From Corella eumyota (lineage: Eukaryota; Chordata; Ascidiacea; Phlebobranchia; Corellidae): a DNA stretch of 64,000 bases. Of this stretch, positions 10,051 through 21,700 are shown piece after piece. Location: assembly GCA_963082875.1 (NCBI GenBank), contig OY720102.1, forward strand, positions 13,304,990-13,368,989, written 5' to 3'. Position numbers and translations under genes: made by a program. The notes under the pieces were generated by a model that saw only the letters and a program-made list of their open reading frames with translations, was not told the DNA's origin and made no database searches. Position 1 is the stretch's first letter; every line of letters begins with the position of its first letter.

Positions 10051-11530
10051 TTTATTTTTTAATGTACAAAATCACGTCTAAACAATCCCATTCAATCGCC
10101 TAATAATTAGTCTCAGCGATTGCAAGTTTGTGCTTGCAAAACTGATAGAAAAATGCTGCTCTTCATAAAGTAACATTGCACCTAGACGCATTCGTTTGTA
10201 GCACAAACGGTCAGGAGGTTTTAATATTAGTTTGCACATAAATTCTGTGTTCTAGAAAGTTGACGATGGCTTGGTTTAAACACTAAAACAGTTTCTTTAG
10301 CACCCCCGCATGATTTTTACTTAATTTGTTTGTACATTTGTCATCTAAAAAAACTTTCAACATTTTCTAACCCCATTAGCATAGGCCTGGTACTTTGGAC
10401 AAAGGTTGCATCTAAAATTAGCTTCCCAAATGGTGCCTTCAGACATCACAAAGGGCTGGTTGTCTTGTAAATATATTTTATTTGCAATGGTACTTGCCAG
10501 TAACCATTTGTTATATCCAATTTCATTAAATATTTATCTTCCGATAATTTTTGAAATATTTTCTTTGCTGTCACCATAGGTTCAGGATCAAACATTGTCA
10601 CTTTATTTAATTTTCTTTTTTATACAAGTCGGATTCATTTTTTTTATATAAGTCGGATTCAAAGTTTATACAAGTCGGATTCATTTCTTTCTTTTTTTTT
10701 GATCACTACTAGCATCTCAAATGGCAATTTAGATCTCTAAATTAAACTTAAATCAGCTTTAATTTAAATAAAAACCCATTTAGTATTGAACAAGGTTTAG
10801 ACTGGATCCGAAATCAAATTTATTTTGTGCTTCAAACAGTTTATTGTACCCCGTTATCACACTTTGTTGCTTTTAACTCTGGTAACTGTTCCTCAACAAC
10901 AGGCTATTATAGTTCATTTTGTTTCTATATTGTCCTATGGCAGTGAAATTAGCCACGACACTTTGCCAATCATCTACTTTAAAAGCATCTTTTCTGTTTA
11001 GATATTTTAAGGCAAATTTACCTGAAATAATTTTGTTTTATTCATTGATGTCCAGTTTATAATCACTACTACCAACTTTCCTAACTACCTAAAAACTTTG
11101 ATTCAATAATTTATTAATGTAGGTAACAACACTAAAACCAATTCGCAAATTGTTGTTTTGTTTTGCAACCAAAGTATTTTTGTAGCGCATTCCTTATGGC
11201 CTTTCTTGTTCCTAACTTCCAGCTTTGAAACAGTGTTGGTCTACATCTCCTTTTAAGATGTGCATTGGCCCCCGCACCTATCTTTCATACAGCTGCTCAA
11301 ACGATAAAACCCGGTAAACTCTTGCAGCACCTCCTGAAATGCGAAAGGTAATGTGTAAAATTTAAGGATGCCATTTGTTTGACTTCTACAATAAAGTTTC
11401 TTTAGCATAGACTTTACCAAACCATTAAATCTCCACAAGGTTATTATGGAATGATAAGGATTCTGTTTTTTCATGCACTTCGAAAAAACTTAGTTTCCCA
11501 TGTCACTTAATAATTTAGTAAAACCAGACA
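10050..11530 (-). mobile_element. Broken Ty3/gypsy-related fossil (RT, RNase H and integrase pieces, Gmr1-like order)
   Basis: The reverse strand holds, from high to low coordinate, an integrase C-terminal piece (about 11.25-11.47 kb, RFNGLVKSMLKKL...FAFQEVLQEFTGF), a linker, a reverse-transcriptase piece (about 10.4-10.65 kb, with KYLMKLDITNGYWQVPL) and a trace of RNase H (about 10.1-10.2 kb). Integrase therefore precedes reverse transcriptase, the reverse of ordinary Ty3/gypsy but the order known for the Gmr1-like group of deuterostomes. No LTRs were found. It is heavily broken, with many breaks, and looks old. Confidence 0.6.
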
Positions 11531-12619
11531 CTTGACACTCTTCAGGCTATTCTTAAAATCTTAACTTATTACAAAAATTATAGTGGGGCAAGTTTGGGTT
11601 GTCTGGTATAATGTGTCCCCAAATTTGGGACAAAGGTAAACCAAAAAAGGTTATACATGGTTTTTATAATACATACATGCTCTGTGCTTAAGTACTTTTA
11701 ATAAAATTCTTGTTATTTATATATAATACCGGGCATATTTTTTGGCAGGCAGTTTGTAATTTTTAAATAAAGTTTGTTTGGAGTTATTTATTGTTTTTGG
11801 TTATCTGCTATATGTAGATTATTGCAATTTCACTTTAACATTAGTTGTGTGACTACAAAAACCGCCATCCCATTTAATTTCAGCAAAACACAAAATTGTT
11901 TATTTTATTGAGCAAAATTTGCTTAATTTTATTGGATTAAATAATTCTAGTATCTTGATACAGTTAAATGTGTTGGGGAAAATATTTTTACTTTGAGTTG
12001 TTTGTTAATTCCTAAATATATTAACCGAATTTGTGCATCATCTATGACTAACTTACTGTTTATTTTTATTGTAAAGATTGAGTAATTTCTATATAGGAAG
12101 CAAAACAATAGAGCAACTACTTATAAAGGATTTCCTTTTGCTGCAACAGGATATTTTCAACGGCTTGAATACTCGAGCTATAGCATATTAAAAGTATTGG
12201 GGTCTGACTAATTGTTTATTGTGCTGTATTAGTTTGTTTTTTTATTAATTTTTTTACTGAACAACTATTTAATTATTATTTATTACATTTTGTTAAGAAA
12301 TCTGTTAGCCTTATAATACCGGACACCACAAAAAATTCAGAGGTTTTTCGCGCATTAATGACAGTGAATAATAAGATATATAATCAATATTACATCAATG
12401 CGACGGGATAAAATGACAAAATCAATTTAATGATTTAAAACATGCCAAAAAGATTAATATTAACATAAAGATTTTAAGTATGTTATGGCATGGTCACCTA
12501 ACCCAGAAATATAACTTATGTGTTTACTTTTGAAGGTCAAGGTCATCTGCTTAAAATAAACTTTTAAACATCATCTTATTATTTATTGATACAATTTTCT
12601 GTTTTTTTAAAATTTGTAG
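11530..12619. other. Non-coding stretch upstream of the NLR start exon
   Basis: No gene or clear repeat; two scattered 'tataataccgg' sequences (near 11,725 and 12,312) are in direct orientation and do not define an element. If the NLR transcript is trans-spliced at 12,619, its true promoter could lie here; no strong TATA block like that at 5.3 kb is visible. Confidence 0.3.
12618..12619 (+). promoter_or_regulatory. Splice acceptor immediately upstream of the NLR start codon
   Basis: A T-rich tract (gtttttttaaaatttgtag) ends in AG at 12,618-12,619, only 12 bases before the ATG at 12,632. It could receive an upstream 5' UTR exon or, as is common in tunicates, a spliced leader in trans. The 12 intervening bases are open in frame, so an upstream coding exon is also possible. 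Confidence 0.45.
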
Positions 12620-12631
12620 GAAGTTTTTATC

Positions 12632-12775
12632 ATGGAGGAAACTGAATCAAATGATCCAGAGTTGCCAAACAATAATGATCCAGAGTTGCCAAACAATAAT
12701 AACCCAGAGTTGCCAAACAACAATAACTCAGATTTTCCAGACAATAATGATCCAGAATCAAATTTAAATACTCAG
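12632..12775 (+). CDS. NLR exon 1: Asn/Pro/Glu-rich internal repeats
   Basis: Begins ATG GAG GAA ACT GAA and encodes 48 residues, with NDPELPNNN repeated about three times (DPELPNNN, NPELPNNN, then diverged NSDFPDNN). It ends ...NLNTQ at a GT donor in phase 0. The repeated nucleotide block (about 24-27 bases: aataatgatccagagttgcc) indicates recent tandem growth. It is low-complexity, acidic and Asn-rich, without a known fold. Confidence 0.65.
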
Positions 12776-15700
12776 GTATTTTATTTACTTTAAACTTTCT
12801 AGATAAAGGTTTATAATTAAACTTTCCCCAAACCATCTAATAGTACAAGGTTACTAAATATATTTAAAAAAGGGTTAAAGGGAGAACAAATTTTAAACTT
12901 TTTGTCAGTTATAAGAATATTAATCCTTTAATTTTGATATTTTAGGGGGATTGGATAAGGTTGTGTTACTATAGTGATGTTACATTTATTAAAATTAACA
13001 TAAATTTTACAGAACTTGCAAGCAGGACCAGTTAGTTTAAATATTTCTGGCGGCGAAATTTTTTTTGCTGAAATTTCAAGGAATTTGCCTCCAAGTAAGT
13101 TGTTTATTAATTTTATATGATTGGGTTTGCCTGACAATAGAAACCAGGGCCGACATTACGAAACTTGTTAAGTTAACGATCTTGTTACTTATATATCATT
13201 AACAAGCGAAAATGTATTTAGAGAAAAAATGGGTATTTCGAAACAAAAAATATCAAATTTCACAAATGAGATCGGACAAAATTTAGCGAGGAGAATTTAC
13301 TATTCATTAACTTAGCAAGAAGTATTTTGTCTTGGTTATCACTTTACATCTAAGATATATTTTTAAGTTTATAAATATACTGTCACTTATTAATATAAAT
13401 TGTAACATATACAATTGGTGTAATAAATGCTTAACATATAATGCCATGAAACCTTAAACTGAACAATCTGCCAAACTCAATTTAATTTAGCATTTAAACA
13501 TAAAGGATTCGAAGGAAAACACTATTTTGAAATAGATGATATAACCAAACTGTTTAATCTTTAGTCATGGTTTTCTTGTGCCGGTTAAAGTTTTTTTTAA
13601 GTATATATATAAAATAACTATATTTTGTTTTGTAAATAAATGTTTTTTTTAAACATTTACCATATTATCAAATTACCATACAAATGGACTATTGCTGGGC
13701 TATCCACTATAGCCTTAACTTTTCATTATAATATGACAATATAAAAGCACCCCTGTGGATAAAATTTTAACATCACCGCTCTGATGTAACCCCGAGATAT
13801 CCAGTAAAAATGTAAGAATTGTTCCTTTGCGTAGCACGAAATACTTTTTTTGTACTCTTATTTTTAATGAACTAGGTGGTTTTGTAATTAGTTAACGAGC
13901 AAGATAACTCGTTAAATTTTGAAGCATTAGCAAGATCGTTAAATTTAACCTAACGAGTTTCATAATGCTGCTCTAGGCCAAGTCTTAGTTTATTTATAGA
14001 CTTAACAAAACATTATTTTATGTAATATATTAGCAATGCAAATTTTATTATTAATATTAAATTATTTTTATTATAGATGCTATGATAAACTTTATTAACC
14101 CTCAAGTCAACGTAATTCGTGATTTTCATCAAAACGAGATCACTCAAAACATCACTCACCATGAAAACATCACTCACCATAAGCAATATGGTGGAGCATT
14201 CATGCCTGGGGCTTCAATATACGATTCTACATTTCCTCAAACAGGTATTTTTAAGTTATTTTCACAATACATAATTATATTCTGAAAATTGCATTTTTGA
14301 TCTGATAGGAGAGTTAAAAAAACTGTGCTAGTAAATTATTAACCTTATATTGTTAAATTATGTTTGATTTTTATAAATTTATTCAATAATCAAAATTAAA
14401 AGATTATGGCTTATATAATAATGATGTACAAAATACTACATTAAATATGTAAATGGAGTTGAGCATAATAGTTTAAGCAAATATAAAACAATTTAAATAT
14501 AAACGAGGTGTTAACTGCCTTTTAAAATATTGCATGAAACTAGTTAAATTATTTACCTAACTCAAGAAATTTAAGTTGTTTGTGATGCAAAATTAAATAT
14601 TACTTACAATCAGGACTTTTATAATGTACAGTTAGAGTCAGTTTATTTCATTTACGATTTCGGGCTTTATTTTGAATCGGCAGCATGGTGTACGTAAACC
14701 ATATTAGGTCCTGAATTCGAATCCCGATGCTCTCATGCTGTAGCGCTGTTGAGTTAAAAGCTATAAATGGTATGAACTTCTGCTGAGCCAGCACTTAATC
14801 AGCAGCTAAATTATCGGGCAACCATAATCTATAATATTTCAAACTCACGCATTCGACCTTCCCACATTAAAAATAAAGATATTTACAACGAAAAATTTGT
14901 AATTGATTTTTACTTTTAACACAACATTAGGAGTTTGCCAACTATTTTTTATATTTTAAAGTTTTTTGTTGTTTTTTGTTATTTCATAGCAAGTATAAAA
15001 GTTAGCTCTAATTAACTTGTGTATCTACATCAAAGGTTCCACTTCAAATGAAAATGAACGGCCAAGAACTTCTGGCTTAAATCAGGTTTTAACTTTAAAA
15101 CTATTCGATATTTACTTAAATAAAAGTTAAACACTGATATAAATTGGGTCATAAGATCTTGTTCAACAATAAATATGAATGGTAATCATTAGAAATGTTG
15201 GTAGTTACCAAAGTTTTACTTTTTTTAAAGGAGCAACCTGAAGAATTACAAACCCCAGATCCACATAAGGTTGATCCAGAACCAAGAAGAAGACAAAATG
15301 GAGGTAAGTTTTATTCTTGTTTATTTTATGGAAGTGTTTCTAATATTTTTTTAAGATCCTTGCTTGTCTATGGTCTGTCTATGATAATATAAATATATCA
15401 TCTGGTCAATAACATCATATAATTCTAAACACTGATTTAGTTTGGGTATAGTCACTGTAGAATTAGGCTGTAAAGTCAACTTTTAACAATGATTAAAATG
15501 TTTAATTGTCACTAATCTTATTATTAACATAAAAAATGTCGGTTGTTGTAAAATATTTATTACCATTCGAAACTAACTTCTCAGGTTTTAATGTAATTGT
15601 AGGTGGGCACAGCTAACCTAAAAAGTAACTTTGTTAAATGGTTATTTGTTACACAATATATTAACTTGTTATCACTGCTTAGTTATTGATAACCATTAAC

Positions 15701-18700
15701 GTTAAAATTTAATTAAAACAAACAAAAAACAATCCTATTTTTATAAATACAATAATTTAGACCATAGTTGATATTTTAACTAAACGAATGTAAGTTTAAA
15801 AATATTTAAAGCTGGCATGGAGGTCAAATAACAGCAACCAGTTGGCAGTTACATACACCGTTACATCGTTTAAAAAATGGCACTGTTTAAACCCGATAAA
15901 CGACGATATTTTTCATATATTCTACCCCTTTTTAGCATGGTTTACTAGTAAAAAATTAGATTAATGAACTTATATTAAAAAAAGCGTAATGCAATGGAGA
16001 TTAATAAGTTTAATATCGATTTTTAAAGTTAACTTTGTTAATTAACGATTAACAGATTATTGGGATCTTTAAGTATAACAAATGTATTATATTATTGCAA
16101 TATAATACCACCTGTAAGAAACACTATTTTAATCCAATATTATTTACTTTAAAAGGTTCTACTTCTAATGAAAATGTACAACCAAGATCCTCCGCTACAA
16201 ATCAGGTTTTAACTTTAAAGTTGTCAATAAATATAAACATGTTTAAACTAAATAACAAGTTTAAATATTGTTTATAATAAATAATAAGACTTTGGACTCA
16301 GTTTAAATAATAAATATGACTGGTAATCATTAAAAAATCTTTGTAGTTACTTAACCAAAGTTTTACTGTTAATAAAGGAACAACCTGAAAAATCACAAAC
16401 CCCAGATCCACATGAGGTTGTTCAAGAACCAAGAAGAAGACAAAATGAAGGTAAATTTAAATCTTGTTTATAATATGGAAGTGTTTTGGTATATGTTTAT
16501 CTTTGACATAACTAGACTGACTCCACAGTCCAATCTTGCATCGAATGTAAATGTCTTTATTAAGTTTGGTAATTTTAATCTGCTTATGTATTTAGTAAAA
16601 GCAAAAGTGACTAAATTTGTCACCATCAAAATAGCACTATATATGTGAAAGGCTAGTTCAGTAGTTGATATTATAATATATATAACATCTTAAGTTTGTT
16701 TTAAAATAAAATGATTTTTTTAAACAGTATAGAAAAAATAAATACCCTTTCAAGAGACTTCAAAAAAGCTGGCCTTAGTACTGCTGTTTTTATAATTTCC
16801 AAAGCCGGTCTTTGTGAGTTTACCTACTCTTTATTTCTTTGTTCAAAAGTAATCAATGGTGGGTGCTCACAGGCATGGAATTTTTCATAAGATATCCAAC
16901 TATGTTTATTTTGGATGTGATACACCAAAGAACACCACTTTTCTTTTAATAAGATTGCATCTTTATTACATGTAGAAACTGAATACCATAGGTGATTTAT
17001 AATTGCTTTTGTCCACTTAATAACCATAGGATTTTTAGATTTCAGTAGTCGCTTTTTTAAATTTTTTGCAATATGCCATAGGTCAAACTGATGGTTTATA
17101 TGGGGAAACTCATCTCTGAGCATCTTTTGTATTCCAGGATGCATATCAGTAGCAATGCAATTAATTTGTAAACAAGATTCCTGGTACAAAAAAAGTTAAA
17201 TTAATATTTGTACTAGTAAAGGGGCATTATGTTTACTTACTTTGAGATAATTTAGTGCTTGCTTTAATCCTTTGATCTCAAGCCAATACCTATTTTTTAC
17301 CTCTGCCACATGAATAGTTTTTTGTACCAATATTAAACGGGTTTCTTGATCAAGAAGGGTGTATGTCCCAAATGTAGCACTATGGCCCGGGCTATCAAAT
17401 CTGCAATCTCCCGACACTACCCTCACTTTAGAAGCTATCATTGCCAGAAGGTTCATATTGTGCTTTGTCCACATTCGTTTAACAACAGGTATAATGTATA
17501 ATCGCTGTAGATTGTAGCAGTTTGTTATAGCAAAATGTTCGGCAAAATGTTCATAAATGCAGAAAAGCTGTTTGCGGTAACAAGCAAAGATGAAGGTATA
17601 AGTAAATTACAAGAAAAACGTTTATTTGTAAGAGGTTGTGATCGCCATTTGTATAAATGTCTATCAACGCATTCGGTTATTACTGTCACAGTAAACCCAC
17701 TATTTGTTACTTTCGGAATGTTATGTAGAGCTTTACCACAACCTTGAAAGTGGCAGGTTCTGAAAAGATCTAAAAGCAGTTGCAAATATACAAGCACTTT
17801 CACGCCAAAAAAAACATCTACAGTCTTACTCCATTCCCAAGATCCAGCTGAAGATGTGGTAGATGCTGAAGCTTCTGACGGTATGTAATCACTGTGATCT
17901 GATGGGGAGGAATCATTTTGACTACTGCTTGAGGGCGAAGGAACCAGGATTTCCATTTGAACATTTTCTTTAAACTGTTTTTTATTCTTTTGAAACCTTA
18001 GGTTGAATATAAGATTGATGGTCTGTGTTTATTGCTGTTTCAACACATGTAACCAAATCAGTATTTGTTGAAGCATGAGTTTGAGGAATAGTGGGTATTT
18101 GCCCAGTTGATAAAGTTTGTGTTGATGCATTACTAAAGGCAGGAGTTGATATTTCCTCATCCTCCTAAAATTCCAAAAAAAAATTTACCTTCTTGGCTAG
18201 TTTAAAAAATACGGAAAAAGGAATTTCTACGAGTTGAGTTAAAGTACCTGTGGCGCATCAAAAAATATCTAGTGTACAGTTGACTTCTTTAATTTCTAAA
18301 AACAAAATTTTTTATAAATTTTTATGTAATTGCCGATAAATGAATACATTTAAAAAAGGATTGGTATTTAATTATCTTTTCATTTTGTGCAGTCAAGCCT
18401 TTAACAAAGGTTTATTGTTTTGTGGAAATCTATAGAAATGGACAGGTTGTTCACGATTTTTGGTATTATAAAAGGAGTTTGAACACCCTGGAGCCTCACA
18501 GAAATTGCCACTTTTTGTTAATTTTGATTTCTTAGCTAAAATTTCGCCACTAAATTTCTTTTTTTTTACAATATAAATCTAATTAAGTAAACAAAATAAT
18601 ATTGTGAGATCAATGTTATAGTTTAAATTGATACATATCAGGTTTGGGTATATATTCAAATAACCACCATAATTAAAAATTATACAAATATGAAATTAAG

Positions 18701-21700
18701 CCTACAAAATGAATATCAGGCCATCTGCCTATCAGCCTATGCAGCTAAGATTATATGGGCTATTTTTTGAATATGCATAGTAATCTATGTTACATTGCAA
18801 TCTGGACTTTATCATATTACTTAAATTTTAACCTTCTACACTGTTTCACTATGCAGTAAGTTAATCTAGAGATATTGCTGACAGTCTGAAACCAAAATTA
18901 ACGTTTTAACAGTCTCACAGCAGGGGTTAGAAAAACTGCTTTTTATTGAAAGAGACCAATTAAAAATACATTACAAAAACTATTAGTTTCTTTAAATAAA
19001 ACTAAACTGTAAAGTTAGTTTATCATATTGGTTTCCGCAACTGTAAATGGACACTATATCGCTGTTTTACCACCTGACTACTAGCTTAAAAACAGGCAGA
19101 CGGGTGATATTTGCCATGAAATTAAAAGCTAACATTTGCCTAAAGTTTTAAACTTTTGGTTCCCATACTATACCAGTATAAGTAACAGGTATATAAGATA
19201 ACATTTTCACGTTTCTACCCAAAAAAATTAAGTTGAACTTGACATTTCACTAATTAAAAATTTATAGCCATAAGAAACAACGATAATGAAAATCGTCTTC
19301 CCTTACGATGATGTCACGTCGGTAAACACTTTTTTTTGTGAAAAAGGTAACCCCCTATAACTTTTAAACCAGAACCCCTAGAAAATCCGTTTTTTGAAAT
19401 TAAATTTTAAAAAATATACTTATTTTTATAAAATAGGCCTAGTTTTGCCTTTAGTTCCCCTTTAAGATGTGCATTGGCCCCCGCACCTTTCTTTCATACA
19501 GCTGCTCAAACGTTAAAACCCGGTAAACTCAGCACCTCCTGAAATGCGAAAGGTAATGTGTAAAATTTAACGATGCCATTTGTTTGACTTCTACAACAAA
19601 GTCGCTTTAGCATGGACTTTACCAAACCATTAAATCTCTCCACAAGGTTATGGCTCATGGAATGATAAGGATTCTGTTTCTTCATGCATTTCGAAAAAAC
19701 TTTGGTTTCCATGTTACTTAATAACTCTTTAGGTATGTCAAGTCTACACTACGTATTTACTAAAGCTTCAGCAACTTTTTCTGTGGATTTTAATCAACAA
19801 CTCTCCTGAGTACCATGTTGCGTAATCTTTAAGTGTCAAGATGTACTTGTGTTCCTTGTAACTAGAAGGGTGTATCAGCCCTATTAAGTCTAGTGTTGCA
19901 AGTTTAAACAGAATTTCAAATAAAGAAACACTTGCTGCCACAAATTGTTTTTTACTCTAAGGTTTAAAACCCCTTTTCAAGTTTTTTGGTTTAAACTGCT
20001 CCGAACTCTTATTGGTTTTGGGTTTTGCTTGTCACACTTTTTTCTGATCTCTATCTTCAGTTAAGTTGTTTTGCTTTAGGAGCACACTCTTCAAATGCTT
20101 ATAATTTACAGCGCCTTGGGCCATAAAGAATAACAATGAAAGAACAAGAATAATACTGGTTATTATATATGGTTGCTAGTCAAACCATACTCCAGTTTAT
20201 GCGACCTAGCAATTCATACTCGAAACAACAAGAATTTAAAAAAAATTTTTGCGGGAGTTTTTCACCTTGCAAACTGTCTCGCAGGCTGCTGTATCAACGA
20301 GCGATTCTACTCGAGTTATTTTTGAATATCTTGTGTCACTAAATATTATCTATGCCTATTTTTCAACCAATAAATATTGGATATATGCATTATTAAATGT
20401 GTTATATGTAGTGATAAATTATTGTGTTGTTGACATCTTTTTTTATCAGTTGACTTATTTTTTAAAGTTATTGTTACACAGCAATTAACTTTTATGGTTG
20501 CCAGCTTACGCTATTTGTTACATAGTAATAGTGACTTAATTACCTCCCTGCTATGCTGACAAAAAATCAGCACTACTAAAAAAAGAGTAATGCATTTAAG
20601 AAAAAATCGGCTTCAAGTATTTATCATCGGTTTGTTTGTGTATGGTAGTGGTCCAAACACTTTCTTACTATACACCAGATCCTGGGTTCGATTCCCAGTG
20701 ATCTCATGCTGTAGCGCTCTTAACCAAAAAAAAGTAAATGTAAATATTTATGATTGCTTTTATGACATTTAGTACCTGTTATATAATTCCATTATAGCAA
20801 TATTAGTTAGGTTTTACAATTTATTATTTAAAAAAATATTAAAAAAATATATTTTTGCATTGATATATGTGCTGTTAACAATAAATATTTTATTAAATAT
20901 AAAAAACAAATAATAATTTGAGACTTTATTATTTTAGGTAATTCTTTATGTGAACAACTTTCCACAAAGTGTTTTGAGCAAGCTAAAAGTTTTGTCAATG
21001 AATTTTGCTCTCCTGTCCAGTTAGACAAACAATTAGAATTTGTTGAATTAGAACTTGCTCAATATTCTTCCACTGATGTTAAAGATTTAGATTTAGTTGA
21101 TCACTTTCATACCAGAAAAGAACAATTTGAAAGAATGTCCAAGTTAACTCAACTTGGCAAACACTATGGCACAAAGATTAAGGTGAATGAGGTATTTGAA
21201 TTAGCAAAAAGAAATGCTGAAGCAGCAGCTGAACAAAAATTCAATAAATCGACAAAAAATGAAGCTAAACGACTTGAATTAGACAAGAAAAAAAGAGACT
21301 TTACTAAAATACATTCATGGCACTTGTTGGGCACGCAGGGACTGGTAAATCAACTTTTATTAAAATTCTGATTCAGGAAATTTTTTCTGAAAATAGCGAC
21401 TTTCTTCAGAATATAAAATTTATATTCTGCATTATCTTGCGATCAGTTAATTTTCGTAGGAAAATGTCGATTTTCAGGTTTCTTGTTGCAAACTCATCCA
21501 TAGATTGGAATCAACCAGAGTCTACTGATGTAGAATCATTTAATTGCATTAAAAACAGTTCTGACACTATCCTCATCTTCGATGGACTCGATGAAGCTGA
21601 TAGTACTACCTTAGGGAGAGCACCCAAAAACTTGGTATCTACAAATGGCTCTGCTGAAGATTTTCTAAAAAACATTTTTAATGGAAAGTTATTTCCCAAT

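Larger units (their letters stand above)
16740..19464 (-). mobile_element. THAP/Kolobok-like DNA transposon relic in NLR intron 7
   Basis: Reverse strand, from high to low coordinate. A THAP-type zinc finger lies at about 18.37-18.56 kb (CEAPGCSNSFYNTKNREQPV then HFYRFPQ). A Ser/Thr-rich linker follows (18.0-18.17). The transposase core covers 17.96-16.82 kb, with RTCHFQGCGKALHNIPK, GDCRFDSPGHSATFGTY, then across a 64-base GTAAGT...CAG intron to ATDMHPGIQKMLRDEFPHIN and HQFDLWHIAKNLKKRL, ending CEHPPLITFEQRNKE. These match THAP-bearing Kolobok/ISL2EU-type transposases in memory. The high-coordinate end reads TTAA then AGGGGAACTAAAGGC, consistent with a TTAA target; the other end was not found. 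Stops and a frameshift (near 17.5 kb, at a 12-base local repeat) show it is dead. Confidence 0.65.

Noticed and set aside
15592-16068. Possible MITE starting at GGTGGGCACAGC
   Set aside because: The similar strings at the two ends (GTAACTTTGTTAA and TTAACTTTGTTAA) are in direct, not inverted, orientation and no target duplication is seen.
20628-20722. Possible functional tRNA gene
   Set aside because: Box A and B are present but the sequence continues as the SINE body and the stems do not close; called a SINE head.
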